Of a DNA stretch of 5,891 nt, positions 1-5,751 are shown one piece after another. The stretch lies in the NCBI GenBank assembly GCA_018500005.2, contig JAHBAP020000436.1:1-5891 (forward strand). The letters are read 5' to 3'. The notes under the pieces were generated by a model. The model had not been told where the DNA came from and did no database searches. It saw nothing but the letters and a program-made list of their open reading frames with translations. This stretch comes from Mycobacterium sp. Lineage in GTDB: Bacteria; Actinomycetota; Actinomycetes; Mycobacteriales; Mycobacteriaceae. The translations under genes were made by a program, and so were the position numbers. How positions within the stretch are numbered: position 1 is the stretch's first letter; every line of letters starts with the position of its first letter.

Positions 1-743
1 TGGTGTCCTTCAACGCCTCCGGTTCGGGGTCCGCGCTGGCGACCGTGGTGACCCTGGCCGGAGTCTGCCTGGTGCTGCCCGGGTTCACCGTCAGCGCGGC
101 CGGTCTGCAGTACTCGACGGCCCAACTGGCCTTCGCGGCCATCGCGTCGCTGGCGCTCTACTGCGCGTTCGTGTTCACCCAGACGGTCCGGCATCGCGAT
201 TTCTTCCTCCCGGTCGCCGCCGATCAGTACGGGCGGGTCACCGGCCTGTTGGACGCCGACGGCGACGGGCACGCCGACCCGCCCTCGCGGCGCACGGCCG
301 GCTTCAGCCTTGTCCTGCTGCTGGCGGCCCTGGTCGCGGTGGTGGGTCTGGCCAAACTGCTCTCACCGACCATCGAAGACGTCGTCACCGGGCTCGGACT
401 GCCCTACCAGGTCGTGGGTGTGGTGATCGCGCTGCTGGTGCTGGCCCCGGAAACCATTGCCGCAGTGCGCAATGCCGCCCGAAACCACGTCCAGACCAGC
501 CTCAATCTGGCATATGGGTCGGCAATGGCGTCGATAGGACTGACCATCCCGACCATCGCGATCGCGATGATCTGGCTGCCGGGCCCGCTGACCCTGGGCC
601 TGGAACCCACCCAGATCGTCCTGCTGACCCTGTCCGTCATCGTGTCGGTTCTGACCCTGGCGCAAGGCCGCGCACTGTTACTTCAAGGCATGGTTCATCT
701 GGTCCTGCTGGCCACTTTCCTGTTCCTCTCCGCGAACCCGTGA
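1..743 (+). CDS. chaA: ChaA-type Ca2+(Na+)/H+ antiporter, C-terminal part (5' truncated by window)
   Basis: Integral membrane cation/proton antiporter of the CaCA superfamily, expected to export Ca2+ or Na+ in exchange for H+. Only about the last 246 residues are visible. The frame is open to base 1, and the first GTG (base 3) lies inside the family's conserved region (residues 3-29, resembling the ChaA segment around SGxxSALAT), so it is not the true start; full-length ChaA is roughly 360 aa. The second alpha-repeat is clear: P149-E150-T151, then S166-L-N168 and the G172-S...S177-I-G-L-T-I-P183 block, followed by two more hydrophobic segments to the C-terminus. Hydrophobic segments fall near residues 8-30, 40-60, 99-120, 134-150, 169-192, 204-220 and 226-243. 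The loop at residues 62-98 is hydrophilic and carries D84-A-D-G-D-G-H-A-D92, which resembles a Ca2+-binding loop. The TGA overlaps the next gene's GTG. Family assignment is firm; the transported ion is inferred. Confidence 0.88.
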   Translation, partial: VSFNASGSGSALATVVTLAGVCLVLPGFTVSAAGLQYSTAQLAFAAIASLALYCAFVFTQTVRHRDFFLPVAADQYGRVTGLLDADGDGHADPPSRRTAGFSLVLLLAALVAVVGLAKLLSPTIEDVVTGLGLPYQVVGVVIALLVLAPETIAAVRNAARNHVQTSLNLAYGSAMASIGLTIPTIAIAMIWLPGPLTLGLEPTQIVLLTLSVIVSVLTLAQGRALLLQGMVHLVLLATFLFLSANP

Positions 744-2092
744 CCGCGGACCGCCTGATCGCGGACCGCCTGGCCGCCATCGTCGGCGCCGCCCACGTCA
801 GCACCGATGCCGACGTGTTGGCGGGACGCAGTGTGGACTGGACCGGCCGCTACCGGGGCACCGCCGCTGCACTCGTCCGGCCGGGCAGCGCCGAGGAGGT
901 CGCCGCCGTGCTGGCCGAATGCCGGGACAGCGGCGCCTTCGTCACCGTTCAGGGCGGACGCACATCATTGGTGGCCGGCACCGTCCCCGAACACGACGAC
1001 ATACTGCTGTCCACCGAACGGCTCACCGGGGTCCGCGGGATCGACGACCGCAAGGTCCGGGTCGGGGCCGGGGTGACCCTGGCCGGCGTGCAGCGGATCG
1101 CCGAATCGGCGGGCTTGCTGTTCGGGGTCGATCTGGCCGCCCGGGATTCAGCCACGATCGGCGGGATGGCGGCCACCAATGCCGGCGGCCTGCGCACCGT
1201 GCGCTACGGCACCATGCGCGAGCAGGTCCTCGGACTGGACATCGCCCTTCCGGACGGATCGCTGGTCCGGCGGCACTCACAGGTCCGTCTGGACAACACC
1301 GGATACGACCTGACGTCGCTGTTCGTCGGCGCGGAGGGAACCCTCGGGGTGATCACCGCGGTGGATCTTCGTCTGCGCCCGATCCCCGCCCACCGGGTGA
1401 CGGCGGTCTGCGGTTTCGCCGATCTGGACGTACTCGTCGCCACCGGGCGGGAACTTCGCGACATCGAGACCATCTCGGCCTGCGAACTAATCGACGGCAG
1501 GGGCGCCCGATTGGCCGCAGAGCACCTGGATCACCTCGCCCCGGTGCCCGGCGACTGGCTGCTTCTGGTGGAGCTGGCCGGCGACGACGACCCCACTGAC
1601 CGGTTGGCGACCGCATTGGCAGCGGCGCCGATGTGCGGGCCCCCGGCGGTCGGGGGCGACGCCGCCGCCCAACAACGGCTCGGGCAGCTGCGCGAGTCGA
1701 TGGCCGAGGCGATGGGCGTCTTCGGGCCGCCGCTGAAGTTCGATGTCTCACTTCCGCTTTCGGAGATCGCACAGTTCGCCGACGAGGCCGCGGTCCTTGT
1801 CAGCCGATTCACGCTCCAGGCGATCCCGGTTTTGTTCGGCCATGTCGGCGAAGGCAATCTGCACCTCAATCTGCTTCGTTGCGGGCCTGACGAGGAGACG
1901 GCACTCTACGAGCCCATGATGGAACTGATCGCGGCGCACCGCGGCAATGTCAGTTCCGAACACGGCGTGGGCAGTCGCAAACGCGGCTATCTCGGGATGT
2001 CGCGCGGACCCGAGGACGTCGCGGTGATGCGATCCATCAAGGCCGCACTGGATCCGACGGGATACCTGAATCCTGCGGTGCTGTTGGACTGA
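740..2092 (+). CDS. FAD-binding 2-hydroxyacid dehydrogenase (GlcD / D-lactate / D-2-hydroxyglutarate dehydrogenase-like)
   Basis: Flavoenzyme of the VAO/PCMH family (FAD_binding_4 plus FAD-oxidase C-terminal domain) predicted to oxidise a D-2-hydroxyacid to the 2-oxoacid. The 450 aa length is typical. The FAD domain (about 30-215) shows the pyrophosphate loop Q71-G-G-R-T-S76, the G141-G-M-A-A-T-N-A-G-G150 motif and N186-T-G-Y-D...G197-A-E-G-T-L-G-V-I205. The C-terminal domain has the metal-ligand motifs H368-V-G-E-G-N-L-H375 and E407-H408, with the family ending D-P-T-G-Y-L-N-P near 438-445. Recalled human D2HGDH substrate residues align as R318 (Arg), A322 (Thr in human) and K333 (Lys), so D-2-hydroxyglutarate or D-lactate are both plausible. 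The GTG start at 740 overlaps the antiporter stop by 4 bp and no good Shine-Dalgarno is visible, which points to translational coupling. The 3' end overlaps the convergent MFS gene by 56 bp. M. tuberculosis Rv1257c is a likely relative. Family sure, substrate unsure. Confidence 0.9.
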   Translation: MTADRLIADRLAAIVGAAHVSTDADVLAGRSVDWTGRYRGTAAALVRPGSAEEVAAVLAECRDSGAFVTVQGGRTSLVAGTVPEHDDILLSTERLTGVRGIDDRKVRVGAGVTLAGVQRIAESAGLLFGVDLAARDSATIGGMAATNAGGLRTVRYGTMREQVLGLDIALPDGSLVRRHSQVRLDNTGYDLTSLFVGAEGTLGVITAVDLRLRPIPAHRVTAVCGFADLDVLVATGRELRDIETISACELIDGRGARLAAEHLDHLAPVPGDWLLLVELAGDDDPTDRLATALAAAPMCGPPAVGGDAAAQQRLGQLRESMAEAMGVFGPPLKFDVSLPLSEIAQFADEAAVLVSRFTLQAIPVLFGHVGEGNLHLNLLRCGPDEETALYEPMMELIAAHRGNVSSEHGVGSRKRGYLGMSRGPEDVAVMRSIKAALDPTGYLNPAVLLD

Positions 2093-3548
2093 CCGAACCG
2101 ACCAGGAAGAGCGCCGCCACCACGCCGAACAGGGCGGCGAATGCGGGCAGCAGAATCGACTGCGACATCGCAGCCGCGAAGGGTTCGTGCAGGAACGGCG
2201 GAAGGTGCATGACATCGGCCTCGCCGCGCGGAGCCGAACCCGAAGGGGCCGAATGCATTTCGGGGGGCATTTCGGCGTGGATACGAGACGACATGAAGGC
2301 CGCCATGCTGGCACTGCCCAGCACCGAGCCGACCTGTCGGGTGGTGTTGTAGACACCCGAACCGGCACCGGCCAACCGCGGCGGGAGATTTCGAGTGGCG
2401 GTCGCGCCCAGCGGTGACCAGATGAACGCCATGGCGATACCCATCACGGCCATTGGCAGCAGCAGTCGCCAGATCGGGGTGGTCGGCGTCATCTCGATCG
2501 ACAGCCACACCAGCGCGACGGACAGTGTCGAGAAGCCGAAGCCGATGATCGGCCGCGGGTGCGCGCGGTCCACGATCCGCCCTACGAACGGGGCCAGCAC
2601 ACCACTGCAGACCGCCATCGGCGCGGTCAGCAATGCAGCACGGGTGGGCGTCAGCGAACACACCGACTGTGCGTAGAACATCAGCGGAAGAATCATCGCC
2701 GTCACCGCGAATCCGATCACCGCGATCCCGACATTGGCCAGGCTGAAATCCCGGTCGCCGAAGATCGACAGCGGGATCAACGGCTCACGGCGGTTCGCCG
2801 ACTGCCAGTAGACGAAGGCGACCATGAACGCGATACCGCCCAAGATGACAGCCCATATCCACGGCCGCCAATCCTGCGTCTGGCCTTCCTGTAGCCCGTA
2901 GACGATGAGGAACAGGCCGATCCCGGACAGCACCACACCTGGGATGTCGAATCGGTGCGGATTGGTTTCCAACGCCGGGACCAGTCGGGCCGCCAGAACC
3001 AGGCCGATGACGCCGACCGGCACGTTGACGAAGAAGATCCACGACCAGCCGAAGTGGTCCACCAGTACCCCGCCGGCCAGTGGGCCGACCAGCGTTGCCA
3101 CCCCCGCAGTGGCACCCCACATGCTCAGCGCCACCCCGCGCCGGTCCGGCGGAAAGATCCGGGTGATCGTCGACAACGTCTGCGGGGTCAGCAGTGCCGC
3201 GCCGACACCCTGCAGCAGACGGGCGGCGATCAGCATGCCGATCGAACCGGACAACCCGCACCAGACCGAGGCCACGGTGAACACGGCCAAGCCCGCCATG
3301 TAGAGATTCTTCGGACCGAACCGGTCACCGAGCCGCCCGGACAGCAGCAGCGGAACCGCGTAAGCGAGCAGATAGGCGCTGGTAACCCAGATGATGCTGT
3401 CGTAATCGGAGATGTTCAGCGCCGCCATGATGCTCGGGTTGGCCACCGCAACGATCGTCGAATCGACCAGGATCATGAAGAAGCCGACCAGCATTGCCCA
3501 CAACGCGTTCCAGGGGTTGACGGGCTCCCCGGATTCCGCGGCGTTCAC
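2037..3548 (-). CDS. MFS drug exporter, DHA2 (EmrB/QacA) family, 14 TM, Rv1250-like
   Basis: Proton-driven multidrug or metabolite exporter in the cytoplasmic membrane, 503 aa. Visible DHA2 signatures are motif D1 in TM1 (L27-V-D29-S-T-I-V33), motif A in the TM2-TM3 loop (G71-R-L-G-D75-R-F-G78), motif B in TM4 (R110..Q113-G-V-G116) and antiporter motif C in TM5 (G155-P-L-A-G-G160). Alternating hydrophobic segments run to about residue 484, consistent with 14 TM helices. The TM13-TM14 loop (about 421-456), predicted extracytoplasmic, is rich in His and Met. The start is GTG at 3546-3548; TM1 begins around residue 13, so a much later start is unlikely. No clear Shine-Dalgarno precedes it. It is divergent from the Rv2629-like gene (86 bp between starts) and convergent with the dehydrogenase. 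About the last 18 residues, polar and Pro/Ser-rich, are encoded antisense to that gene's end. The position near kgd fits Rv1250. Substrate unknown. Confidence 0.92.
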   Translation of the reverse strand: MNAAESGEPVNPWNALWAMLVGFFMILVDSTIVAVANPSIMAALNISDYDSIIWVTSAYLLAYAVPLLLSGRLGDRFGPKNLYMAGLAVFTVASVWCGLSGSIGMLIAARLLQGVGAALLTPQTLSTITRIFPPDRRGVALSMWGATAGVATLVGPLAGGVLVDHFGWSWIFFVNVPVGVIGLVLAARLVPALETNPHRFDIPGVVLSGIGLFLIVYGLQEGQTQDWRPWIWAVILGGIAFMVAFVYWQSANRREPLIPLSIFGDRDFSLANVGIAVIGFAVTAMILPLMFYAQSVCSLTPTRAALLTAPMAVCSGVLAPFVGRIVDRAHPRPIIGFGFSTLSVALVWLSIEMTPTTPIWRLLLPMAVMGIAMAFIWSPLGATATRNLPPRLAGAGSGVYNTTRQVGSVLGSASMAAFMSSRIHAEMPPEMHSAPSGSAPRGEADVMHLPPFLHEPFAAAMSQSILLPAFAALFGVVAALFLVGSVSPTAPQDSGIPSDPVRP

Positions 3549-3562
3549 CGCGCCGATGCTGC

Positions 3563-3582
3563 CAGCAGACCAAAGACCCTTT
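3563..3582. promoter_or_regulatory. Possible degenerate DosR-like box upstream of the Rv2629-like gene
   Basis: Read on the minus strand, the core GGGTCTTTGGTCTG (3566-3579) matches 10 of 14 positions of the DosR core consensus GGGACTWWAGTCCC; the outer positions match poorly. It is centred about 44 bp upstream of the predicted start of transcription, a usual spacing for activators of this kind. M. tuberculosis Rv2629 is reported to belong to the DosR regulon, which is why the match is recorded. It could be chance. Confidence 0.25.
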
Positions 3583-3604
3583 TCTGCGGGGGTGGAGCGG
3601 TTGT

Positions 3605-3610
3605 TAGGTT
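3605..3610 (+). promoter_or_regulatory. Candidate SigA-type -10 element of the Rv2629-like gene
   Basis: TAGGTT matches the mycobacterial TANNNT -10 pattern and is followed by TGG. It would place a transcription start near 3616-3618 and give a short 5' leader of about 17-19 nt before the ATG at 3635. A poor -35 candidate (TTTCTG, 3581-3586) sits 18 bp upstream. Assigned by pattern only. Confidence 0.4.
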
Positions 3611-3621
3611 TGGGGCGAGCT

Positions 3622-3629
3622 GAAGGGGG
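3622..3629 (+). promoter_or_regulatory. Ribosome binding site fixing the Rv2629-like start
   Basis: GAAGGGGG lies 5 nt upstream of the ATG at 3635 and is purine-rich with good anti-SD complementarity. It supports that ATG as the start. Confidence 0.7.
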
Positions 3630-3634
3630 TTCAC

Positions 3635-4753
3635 ATGCACGCGGATCGTTTCCGTCATCTGGCCGACACCACGGGACCGTTCGTATCGGTCTACTTCGAT
3701 GACAGCCACGACACCGCTGACGCGGCGGCGCAGTTGGATGCCCGACTGCGGGACGTGCGCAAACATCTCGAGGAGGCCGTTGCCGAGGGGCGGATCGACG
3801 CTGGTGTCATCGAGGCGATCGACGCCTCGGTGCGGGCCAAGCACCCACCGGTGGGCCGCAGCGGCCGCGGTGTGATCGCCGCCGGAACGCGAATCGTCCT
3901 GGATCAGCACCTGGCAGTGCCGCCGGTCACGACCATCATCCGGGTCTCGGACCTGCCCTACCTCCTTCCGGTCGTCGAGCACGGCATCCCGCACACCGCC
4001 TACCTGCTGGTGGCCGTCGACGGCACGGGCGGCGACATCTCCCTGTACGACGACGGCCGCTCAGGCAGCCAGACCGTCGAGGGCTCCGGCTATCCGGTGC
4101 ACAAGGCGCACAAGGCCGAGACCGCCGGCTACGGCGGCCCGCAGGGTCGCGTCGAGGAGGCGGTGCGCCGCAACATCCGCGAAGTCGCCGAGCAGGTCAC
4201 CAAGGTCTGCGACGACAGCGGCGCCGACGTGGTGTTCATCACCGGCGAAGTGGCTTCACGTGCCGAGTTGCTCGCCGAACTGCCTGAACGGGTGGCGGTC
4301 AAGGCGGTCCAACTGCGAGGTGGCGGCCGCGCGGCCGGCACCGACCAGGCGGAGGTGGCCCACGAGATCGGCGAGCAGTTCGCCCCCCGGCGGCGCGCGG
4401 TCATCGAGGACGCAGCCGAGCGTTTCAACGCGGGTCACGGCGCCGGACTGGCGATCGAGGGTCTGACCGACGTGACGGCCGCTCTGCGCGACGGCTCGGT
4501 GGAGACTCTCATCGTCGGCGATATCGGCCAGGCCACCATCGTGGCCGACCACGATCAGCTGCTGCTGTGCGGCACGGACGTGGCCACGGTGTCGGACCTC
4601 GGCGGATCGCCCGATCGGGTGCTGCCGGCCGACGAAGCCCTTCCGTTGCTGGCGGTCATCTGCGGCGCCTCGATCGTGCGGGCCGACGGGCTGCTCAGCC
4701 CGGCCGACGGGGTGGCGGCGGTGTTGCGTTACGCCGACCCGAACATCGGCTGA
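3635..4753 (+). CDS. Rv2629-family baeRF protein, Balon-like ribosome hibernation factor candidate
   Basis: A 372-aa soluble protein of the bacterial archaeo-eukaryotic release-factor-like (baeRF) family. M. tuberculosis Rv2629 has nearly the same length. Balon, a homologue of this family, binds the ribosomal A site with EF-Tu and protects idle ribosomes in Psychrobacter and mycobacteria. Three parts are visible: an N-domain (about 1-125, starting with the G14-P-F-V-S-V-Y-F21 strand); a middle domain (about 126-260) with a Lys/His/Gly-rich loop (154-172) holding G167-G-P-Q170 where eRF1 carries its GGQ, followed by a helix R172[14 protein letters not shown]186; and a C-domain (about 261-372) with the eRF1/Pelota-like strand S288-V-E-T-L-I-V-G-D296. 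No signal peptide or TM segment is seen. It has its own RBS and probable promoter. I recall no equivalent between Rv1249c and Rv1250 in M. tuberculosis, so this copy may be a paralogue. Family confident; hibernation role inferred. Confidence 0.85.
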   Translation: MHADRFRHLADTTGPFVSVYFDDSHDTADAAAQLDARLRDVRKHLEEAVAEGRIDAGVIEAIDASVRAKHPPVGRSGRGVIAAGTRIVLDQHLAVPPVTTIIRVSDLPYLLPVVEHGIPHTAYLLVAVDGTGGDISLYDDGRSGSQTVEGSGYPVHKAHKAETAGYGGPQGRVEEAVRRNIREVAEQVTKVCDDSGADVVFITGEVASRAELLAELPERVAVKAVQLRGGGRAAGTDQAEVAHEIGEQFAPRRRAVIEDAAERFNAGHGAGLAIEGLTDVTAALRDGSVETLIVGDIGQATIVADHDQLLLCGTDVATVSDLGGSPDRVLPADEALPLLAVICGASIVRADGLLSPADGVAAVLRYADPNIG

Positions 4754-4754
4754 C

Positions 4755-4772
4755 GGGCACTCGACGGTGCCT
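4755..4772 (+). terminator. Small hairpin after the Rv2629-like gene, possible terminator
   Basis: GGCAC (4756-4760) pairs with GTGCC (4767-4771) around a 6-nt loop, and G4755-T4772 can add a G-U pair. It starts 3 nt after the TGA at 4751-4753. There is no T-run behind it, which is common for weak mycobacterial terminators. The stem is short, so it may be only a 3' end structure. Confidence 0.35.
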
Positions 4773-4780
4773 CCGTTCGT

Positions 4781-4786
4781 TAGCCT
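4781..4786 (+). promoter_or_regulatory. Candidate -10 element of the EcsC-like gene
   Basis: TAGCCT fits the TANNNT pattern and is followed by GG, as in the putative kgd promoter at 5706. It predicts a start of transcription near 4792-4794 and a leader of about 46 nt. No convincing -35 hexamer is seen. Confidence 0.4.
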
Positions 4787-4794
4787 GGCGTGAC

Positions 4795-4811
4795 GCCCCG
4801 CGAAACGGGGC
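4795..4811 (+). other. GC-rich stem-loop in the 5' leader of the EcsC-like gene
   Basis: GCCCCG (4795-4800) and CGGGGC (4806-4811) form a perfect 6-bp GC stem with loop CGAAA. If transcription starts near 4793, the hairpin sits at the extreme 5' end of the mRNA, where it could protect the transcript from decay. For transcripts reading through from the upstream gene it could instead act as a weak terminator. Confidence 0.45.
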
Positions 4812-4823
4812 ACCAGCGGACCC

Positions 4824-4830
4824 GGAGGGA
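4824..4830 (+). promoter_or_regulatory. Ribosome binding site deciding the EcsC-like start at 4840
   Basis: GGAGGGA ends 9 nt before the ATG at 4840. This strong Shine-Dalgarno favours 4840 over the in-frame ATG at 4567, which lies within the preceding gene. Confidence 0.8.
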
Positions 4831-4839
4831 AAGGCCGAC

Positions 4840-5646
4840 ATGAGGTTTCGCCGCAAGGAGACGCCACCGGAGAACCTGCCGGCACTGTCCGAGAATTCGG
4901 GCCGGTCGCCCAAGCCCGAGGATTCGGGCATGTCCGCCAAGCTCCTTTCCCATGTCCTGGAGTCCAGTGCGCGGCTGCAGGCCCCGGCCGTCAAGGCCTA
5001 CGTCGGACGGCTGCGACGCTCCAACCCCGATGCCGGTCCGGCTGAGATCGTCACCAAACTGGAGAAGCACTATCTGGCCGCAGTGATGGCCAGCGGTGCC
5101 GCAGTGGGATCGGCGGCGGCATTCCCCGGCATCGGGACCATCACGGCACTCTCCGCCGTTGCCGGTGAGACGGTGCTGTTCCTGGAGGCCACCGCCGCCT
5201 TCGTCCTCGCCGTCGCCGACGTGCACGGAATCCCGGTGGAGGACCGCGAACGGCGGCGCACCCTGGTGCTGGCCGCACTCGTCGGCGAGGACGGCAACGG
5301 CGCGGTCAAAGATCTGCTGGGCGCGACCCGCACCAGCGGCGCCTGGCTGGCCGAGGCGGAACTGTTGCCGTTGCCGGTGGTGTCCCAGCTGAACTCCCGG
5401 ATGACCCAGTATTTCGTCAAGAAGTACACGATGAAGCGTGCCGCGATGGCGTTCGGCAAGATGTTGCCGGTCGGCATCGGCGCCGCCATCGGTGGTGGGG
5501 GCAACCGGATGATGGGCAAGAAGATCGTGGAGAACGCCCGCAAGGCGTTCGGTCCCGCTCCGGCCCGGTGGCCGGGTACCCTGCGGGTCCTACCCGGCGT
5601 CGACGACGGTATGACCGAGCGCCCGGCGATCGAGGGCGCCCAGTAA
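4840..5646 (+). CDS. EcsC-like membrane-associated protein (Rv1249c-like)
   Basis: A 268-aa protein of the EcsC-like type, whose biochemical function is unknown; the name comes from Bacillus EcsC, encoded with an ABC transporter. The N-terminal 30 residues are polar and Pro/Ser/Glu-rich and probably disordered. Then comes a basic helical region (50-78, with R57-L-R-R60 and the N62-P-D-A-G-P-A-E69 turn), a long Ala/Gly-rich hydrophobic stretch (about 80-128, including G91-S...F95-P-G-I-G-T100 and E110-T...E116), a charged D135-R-E-R-R-R140 helix, and a Gly-rich motif G212-I-G-A-A-I-G-G-G-G-N222 preceded by K207. The tail from about 238 is Pro-rich. It has no signal peptide, and the hydrophobic stretch could be membrane-embedded or a soluble helical core. 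It stands immediately upstream of kgd, as in M. tuberculosis (Rv1249c beside Rv1248c). The start is fixed by the RBS at 4824. Any link to Kgd function is unproven. Confidence 0.8.
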   Translation: MRFRRKETPPENLPALSENSGRSPKPEDSGMSAKLLSHVLESSARLQAPAVKAYVGRLRRSNPDAGPAEIVTKLEKHYLAAVMASGAAVGSAAAFPGIGTITALSAVAGETVLFLEATAAFVLAVADVHGIPVEDRERRRTLVLAALVGEDGNGAVKDLLGATRTSGAWLAEAELLPLPVVSQLNSRMTQYFVKKYTMKRAAMAFGKMLPVGIGAAIGGGGNRMMGKKIVENARKAFGPAPARWPGTLRVLPGVDDGMTERPAIEGAQ

Positions 5647-5660
5647 CCCTCGATTCACCC

Positions 5661-5680
5661 CGTCAGGCTTGTGCCTGACG
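5661..5680 (+). terminator. Perfect 8-bp hairpin between the EcsC-like gene and kgd
   Basis: CGTCAGGC (5661-5668) and GCCTGACG (5673-5680) form a perfect 8-bp stem closed by a TTGT tetraloop, 14 nt after the TAA. The sequence that follows (CGCTTCGGGA) has no T-run, so this is the mycobacterial non-canonical type of terminator. Since the repeat is symmetric, a dyad operator ahead of kgd is the alternative reading. Confidence 0.65.
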
Positions 5681-5705
5681 CGCTTCGGGAACACCGCGGA
5701 CGAGA

Positions 5706-5711
5706 TAGCCT
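5706..5711 (+). promoter_or_regulatory. Candidate -10 element of kgd
   Basis: TAGCCT, followed by GG, fits the TANNNT pattern. The predicted start of transcription is near 5717-5719, giving a leader of about 33-35 nt. TTCGGG (5684-5689) sits 16 bp upstream but is a poor -35 match. Confidence 0.4.
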
Positions 5712-5751
5712 GGTGGGCGTCACCGGGCACAGAATCGAGGCGAGCGTTTCC

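Larger units (their letters stand above)
3549..3634. promoter_or_regulatory. Divergent intergenic control region between MFS and Rv2629-like genes
   Basis: This 86-bp region is the only non-coding space between the two divergent genes, so promoters for both should lie here or just inside the genes. On the + side there is a -10-like TAGGTT and a strong Shine-Dalgarno. On the - side I find no convincing -10 hexamer or ribosome binding site in front of the MFS GTG. Any regulator bound here could affect both genes. Confidence 0.6.
5648..5740 (+). repeat. 9-bp inverted repeat enclosing the hairpin and the kgd promoter
   Basis: CCTCGATTC (5648-5656) and GAATCGAGG (5732-5740) are perfect reverse complements 75 nt apart. 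The left arm lies 2 bases after the EcsC-like stop codon; the right arm includes GAGG, the probable kgd Shine-Dalgarno. The arms can pair only in a transcript that reads through the intergenic region. Confidence 0.5.

Noticed and set aside
3..5. GTG at base 3 as the real start of the antiporter
   Set aside because: The conserved family sequence is already under way at this point, the frame is open to the window edge, and the visible length is about two thirds of a normal ChaA.
1353..1772. Long Arg/Pro-rich open frame on the minus strand, and similar frames elsewhere
   Set aside because: Composition is typical of antisense shadows in high-GC genes, it lies fully opposite the well-supported dehydrogenase, and it shows no recognisable domain.
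2955..3623. Plus-strand open frame opposite the MFS gene
   Set aside because: It is a low-hydrophobicity Arg/Asp/Gln/His-rich frame opposite a clear 14-TM transporter with all DHA2 motifs, so it is a shadow.
3573..3635. AAAAGGG at 3578-3584 (minus strand) as the MFS ribosome binding site
   Set aside because: It is about 30 nt from the GTG at 3548, too far for a Shine-Dalgarno, and no in-frame ATG, GTG or TTG lies at the right distance from it.
4795..4811. GC hairpin as the main terminator of the Rv2629-like gene
   Set aside because: It lies downstream of the putative promoter of the next gene and has no T-run; the small hairpin at 4755-4772 is nearer the stop codon. A minor role in stopping read-through remains possible.
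4567..4839. In-frame N-terminal extension of the EcsC-like protein from the ATG at 4567
   Set aside because: It lies almost wholly inside the Rv2629-like gene in another frame, is Arg/Gly-rich like a frame shadow, and the strong Shine-Dalgarno at 4824 fixes the start at 4840.
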